A stretch of DNA of 64,000 bases from JAICKM01 sp038228295 (GTDB lineage Bacteria; Chloroflexota; Chloroflexia; QHBQ01; JAICKM01), in the NCBI GenBank assembly GCA_038228295.1, contig JBBRPH010000015.1:26102-90101 (forward strand), in the 5' to 3' direction. Below are positions 61,719 through 64,000 of this stretch, one piece after another. Every line of letters begins with the position of its first letter. Position 1 is the stretch's first letter. The translations under genes were made by a program, and so were the position numbers. A model generated the notes under the pieces. It was not told the origin of the DNA, did no database searches, and saw nothing but the letters and a program-made list of their open reading frames with translations.

Positions 61719-61759
61719 GGTATTTGCTGTATGTAAAACGCATAAATGGCGGCGATACC

Positions 61760-61768
61760 TGCTATAAT
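61760..61768 (+). promoter_or_regulatory. Extended -10 promoter of the last gene
   Basis: TGCTATAAT, 76 bp before ATG 61845. No -35 box is evident. Confidence 0.6.
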
Positions 61769-61844
61769 CGCTGCATCATTTACCCGATATATTCTATTAT
61801 CCGTAGCGTCATTAAACTCCATCAGCCAAAAGGAAGGATCTGCT

Positions 61845-64000
61845 ATGCGTTGGCCCTCTGTTCCCGTTGGGCGGGTGCCCCACGCCGTCAGTGCGGCGTT
61901 GTTCCTGCTGTTTCTCGCGCTGACCGTGTCGAGTACCCAATCGTCGGTTTTCGGCCACCCGGCGGGGCTTGTCGCCGGCTCCTCTACGTCGCTTGGCGCA
62001 ACCCGTCCCGATACACCGGCAGTGCTAACCTTTCCCGCCATGGAGAACTTCGACAGCCTCGGAACAAGTCCAATCGCTACCCTGCCGGTCGGCTGGAAAG
62101 TTGATAAGCAGACCACTGTCCGCACGGTCGGTTCCTACGCGGCGGCCGGCCCCGCAACCGAGCTGAATGCCGGTACAGGTATGCCTACAAACGCGACCAA
62201 CGGGATTTACAATTATGGGGCCGGCGCGGCAGGCAGTGCCACAGATCGAGCTGTCGGTTGGCTTTCTACAGCTTCGGGTACCCAAAGCGGCAATGTGTAC
62301 GCCCAATTTTTCAATAACACGGGTAGCGCTTTGACCACGTTCGCTCTTTCTTATAATGTAGAACAGTACCGGCATGGAGCGAATCCGGTGGGATTTAGTA
62401 TCCAGCTATATTATTCCACCAACGGCACCGTCTGGACTAGTGCCGGCTCCAACTTCCTGACCGCCTTTGTGGCAGATGGCGACAACAGTGGCTGCGCTAC
62501 CGTGCCCTGCGCCACTATGCCGGTGACTAGCCAATTGCTCAACGTAGCGATTCCTAATAGCGGAAATCTCTATCTTGCCTGGAATTACTCCGTGACTAGC
62601 GGCACCACCACAAGCAACGCACAGGCGCTAGGGATCGATGACTTCTCCATAGTAGTTCCATGTACCGTGATCAATGGATCGCTTACTGCCGCCAACTCGT
62701 TGGGTAAGCGCCTAAATCTGGCGGCGGCTAACCGCACCTGTGGGGGCACGGCTATTTGCCCCGGCTTTGCGGCAGCGAGTAGTTACTACTACGCAACTCA
62801 TACCTTTGTCAACAGCAGTGGGAGCAGTCAATGCATAACGGCAAGTCTGACCGCGGGCTGTAGCAATAGTACCCCCTTGATCAGCGGCGTGTATCTCAAT
62901 AGCTTCGACCCTGCTAACCCTTGTACTAATTACCTATCGGACTTGGGTGGTAGCACCACCACCCGCACCAGCTACGGGTTTACCGTCCCGGTGGGCGCAA
63001 CCTATGTTATCGTCGTGAGCGATTTCAATGCCAACAGCACCTGTTCCAGCTACACGCTGTCGCTTACAGGAGCCTGTAACGTGGGCACGGCAACTCCCAC
63101 TGTGACTCTGACTCCAGCCAACACGCCGACCTTCACGGTAACGCCCACGACCACGCCGACCGCCACCGCTACACTCACGACCACGCCGACCGCCACCGCT
63201 ACACCCACGGCGTCGGCCACACTGATCGGCGGCACCGGGCTGACGACCGACCTAGATCTATCCTCAACGCTGGGTACCGGCGCGCTTAATGCCACCATCG
63301 CCGGACAGCCTATCGGCCAGGCCGGCTATATCTTGTTCAACTATAACAACCCCGCCGATGGATCATGTCCCTGTCCTGTTGCACCGAATAGTAACGATCA
63401 AACCTTACTGACCGCGCCCTTTAGCGGCGTACAAGTGACCGTCAGTCGCGCCAGCGTCGAATCGCGCGGCATTACCGCCGCTCAGGCCGGCGGGAGCGCT
63501 TACCTAGATGCCGGCCCCCACAAGTTCAGCGGGATCTATGATAGCGGTCCCGACGGCAGCGGTAACACGCTCATCCTTAATCTAAGCGGTTTACCCACCG
63601 CCCCGATTCGCCTCACTGTCTACACCAACAACAATCCCGGCAACGGTGGCCGTAGCGGCGCACTCAGCATTAACAACGGTGTGCCGAGTGGCGCCACGCT
63701 GGTCAGCTATGGTGGTGGCAGTGGGGCCGTCAATCAATGGCAACTGGCCGGCAGCACCACCGCCACCATCTATGTCAGCAACGGCTTATTAGCCGGATCT
63801 AGCGGACCAAGCAGCATCGGCAACCTCGTCATCGGCGGGCTGTTGTTCGACGGCCCAGCCAACCCCACGCGGGCTGACGTGCGCGAGACGGCCGCCGCGC
63901 CGAGCGCCGCCGGCGGCGTGGACCTGCAGTGGACCGCCGCCAGTGAGACCGCCCACCTCGGCTATAACGTGCTGCGCGCCCTGCGTCTCGCCGGCCCGTA
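61845..64000 (+). CDS. Secreted multi-domain surface protein, 5' part (runs off the window)
   Basis: At least 718 residues with no stop before the edge. AGGAAGGA precedes ATG 61845. A signal peptide (about 12-38) is followed by a jelly-roll-like domain (FPAMENFDSLGTSP, YNVEQYRHG), a cysteine-containing segment (CTVINGSLTAANSLG) with beta-rich pattern, a Thr/Pro linker (TPTATATLTTTPTATATP), another beta domain, and at the edge a sequence (VDLQWTAASETAHLGYNVLRA) like the Fn3-type repeats found near the end of bacterial surface proteins. Likely a secreted adhesin-like protein; no enzyme motif seen. Confidence 0.75.
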   Translation, partial: MRWPSVPVGRVPHAVSAALFLLFLALTVSSTQSSVFGHPAGLVAGSSTSLGATRPDTPAVLTFPAMENFDSLGTSPIATLPVGWKVDKQTTVRTVGSYAAAGPATELNAGTGMPTNATNGIYNYGAGAAGSATDRAVGWLSTASGTQSGNVYAQFFNNTGSALTTFALSYNVEQYRHGANPVGFSIQLYYSTNGTVWTSAGSNFLTAFVADGDNSGCATVPCATMPVTSQLLNVAIPNSGNLYLAWNYSVTSGTTTSNAQALGIDDFSIVVPCTVINGSLTAANSLGKRLNLAAANRTCGGTAICPGFAAASSYYYATHTFVNSSGSSQCITASLTAGCSNSTPLISGVYLNSFDPANPCTNYLSDLGGSTTTRTSYGFTVPVGATYVIVVSDFNANSTCSSYTLSLTGACNVGTATPTVTLTPANTPTFTVTPTTTPTATATLTTTPTATATPTASATLIGGTGLTTDLDLSSTLGTGALNATIAGQPIGQAGYILFNYNNPADGSCPCPVAPNSNDQTLLTAPFSGVQVTVSRASVESRGITAAQAGGSAYLDAGPHKFSGIYDSGPDGSGNTLILNLSGLPTAPIRLTVYTNNNPGNGGRSGALSINNGVPSGATLVSYGGGSGAVNQWQLAGSTTATIYVSNGLLAGSSGPSSIGNLVIGGLLFDGPANPTRADVRETAAAPSAAGGVDLQWTAASETAHLGYNVLRALRLAGP
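63147..63206 (+). repeat. 30-bp tandem repeat, two copies
   Basis: Two near-identical 30-bp units (period from CCACGCCGAC at 63151 to 63181) encode two 10-residue Thr/Pro/Ala units of the linker. Copy number may vary between strains. Confidence 0.75.

Overview
The window is GC-rich bacterial chromosomal DNA with no phage, IS element or CRISPR array visible. The gene set points to a member of the Chloroflexota, probably near the Chloroflexia/Roseiflexaceae: a DUF5679 zinc ribbon, a DUF2723 membrane protein, UMF1-type MFS, a MoxR-DUF58-transglutaminase cluster, a cyclase-AAA-TPR regulator, long Pro/Thr-rich secreted proteins, and heptamer repeats of the CGGATTG and CGTGAAA kind. This placement is inference from protein families and repeat style. 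No 16S gene is present.

Layout. 1-497: non-coding, with two strong leftward promoters and three LacI-type operator-like palindromes for a gene beyond the left edge. 498-2858: a chemoreceptor/solute-binding-protein fusion. 3072-10602 (+): MFS transporter, ComEC-like metallo-hydrolase, a small unknown, DUF2723 glycosyltransferase-like protein, folE, folP and a circularly permuted-looking ATP-grasp protein. 10694-17170 (-): DUF5679 protein, disordered stress-like protein, PP2C phosphatase fused to a pseudokinase, FHA protein and Ser/Thr kinase. Zinc ribbons recur in the last three, which make a phospho-signalling module. 17434-20266 (-): CcsA and ResB for cytochrome c maturation. 20399-28700 (-): LCP protein, TgpA-like transglutaminase, DUF58, MoxR, a putative anti-sigma protein and an ECF sigma factor. 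28990-29240: tRNA-Leu, tRNA-Val and tRNA-Phe with a consensus promoter and a terminator. 29421-38276: P450, beta-propeller protein, sugar ABC ATPase, Kelch-SLH surface protein and acyl-CoA dehydrogenase. 38396-49161: the cyclase/AAA/TPR regulator divergent from a nitrilase, DedA, SbcC, a membrane protein, TyrA and an unknown. 49265-50545: MurA with Asp in place of the catalytic Cys. 50703-61464 (-): a signalling block of response regulator, large histidine kinase, decayed TPR fragment, ECF sigma factor and a 1771-residue anti-sigma factor whose extracytoplasmic part resembles alpha-2-macroglobulin. 61845-64000: 5' part of a secreted protein.

The most unusual content is the 50.7-61.5 kb signalling block. 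It places an ECF sigma/anti-sigma pair with a giant macroglobulin-like sensor next to a histidine kinase that carries an extra C-terminal membrane anchor and outward-facing DUF5667 and carboxypeptidase-regulatory-like domains. Other notable points are the MCP-solute-binding-protein fusion, the pseudokinase-phosphatase, the permuted ATP-grasp, and two matching 11-bp palindromes between the cyclase and nitrilase genes. Vegetative promoters are unusually easy to see: many have TTGACA-like boxes 17-18 bp from TATAAT-like boxes, often with an extended TGn.
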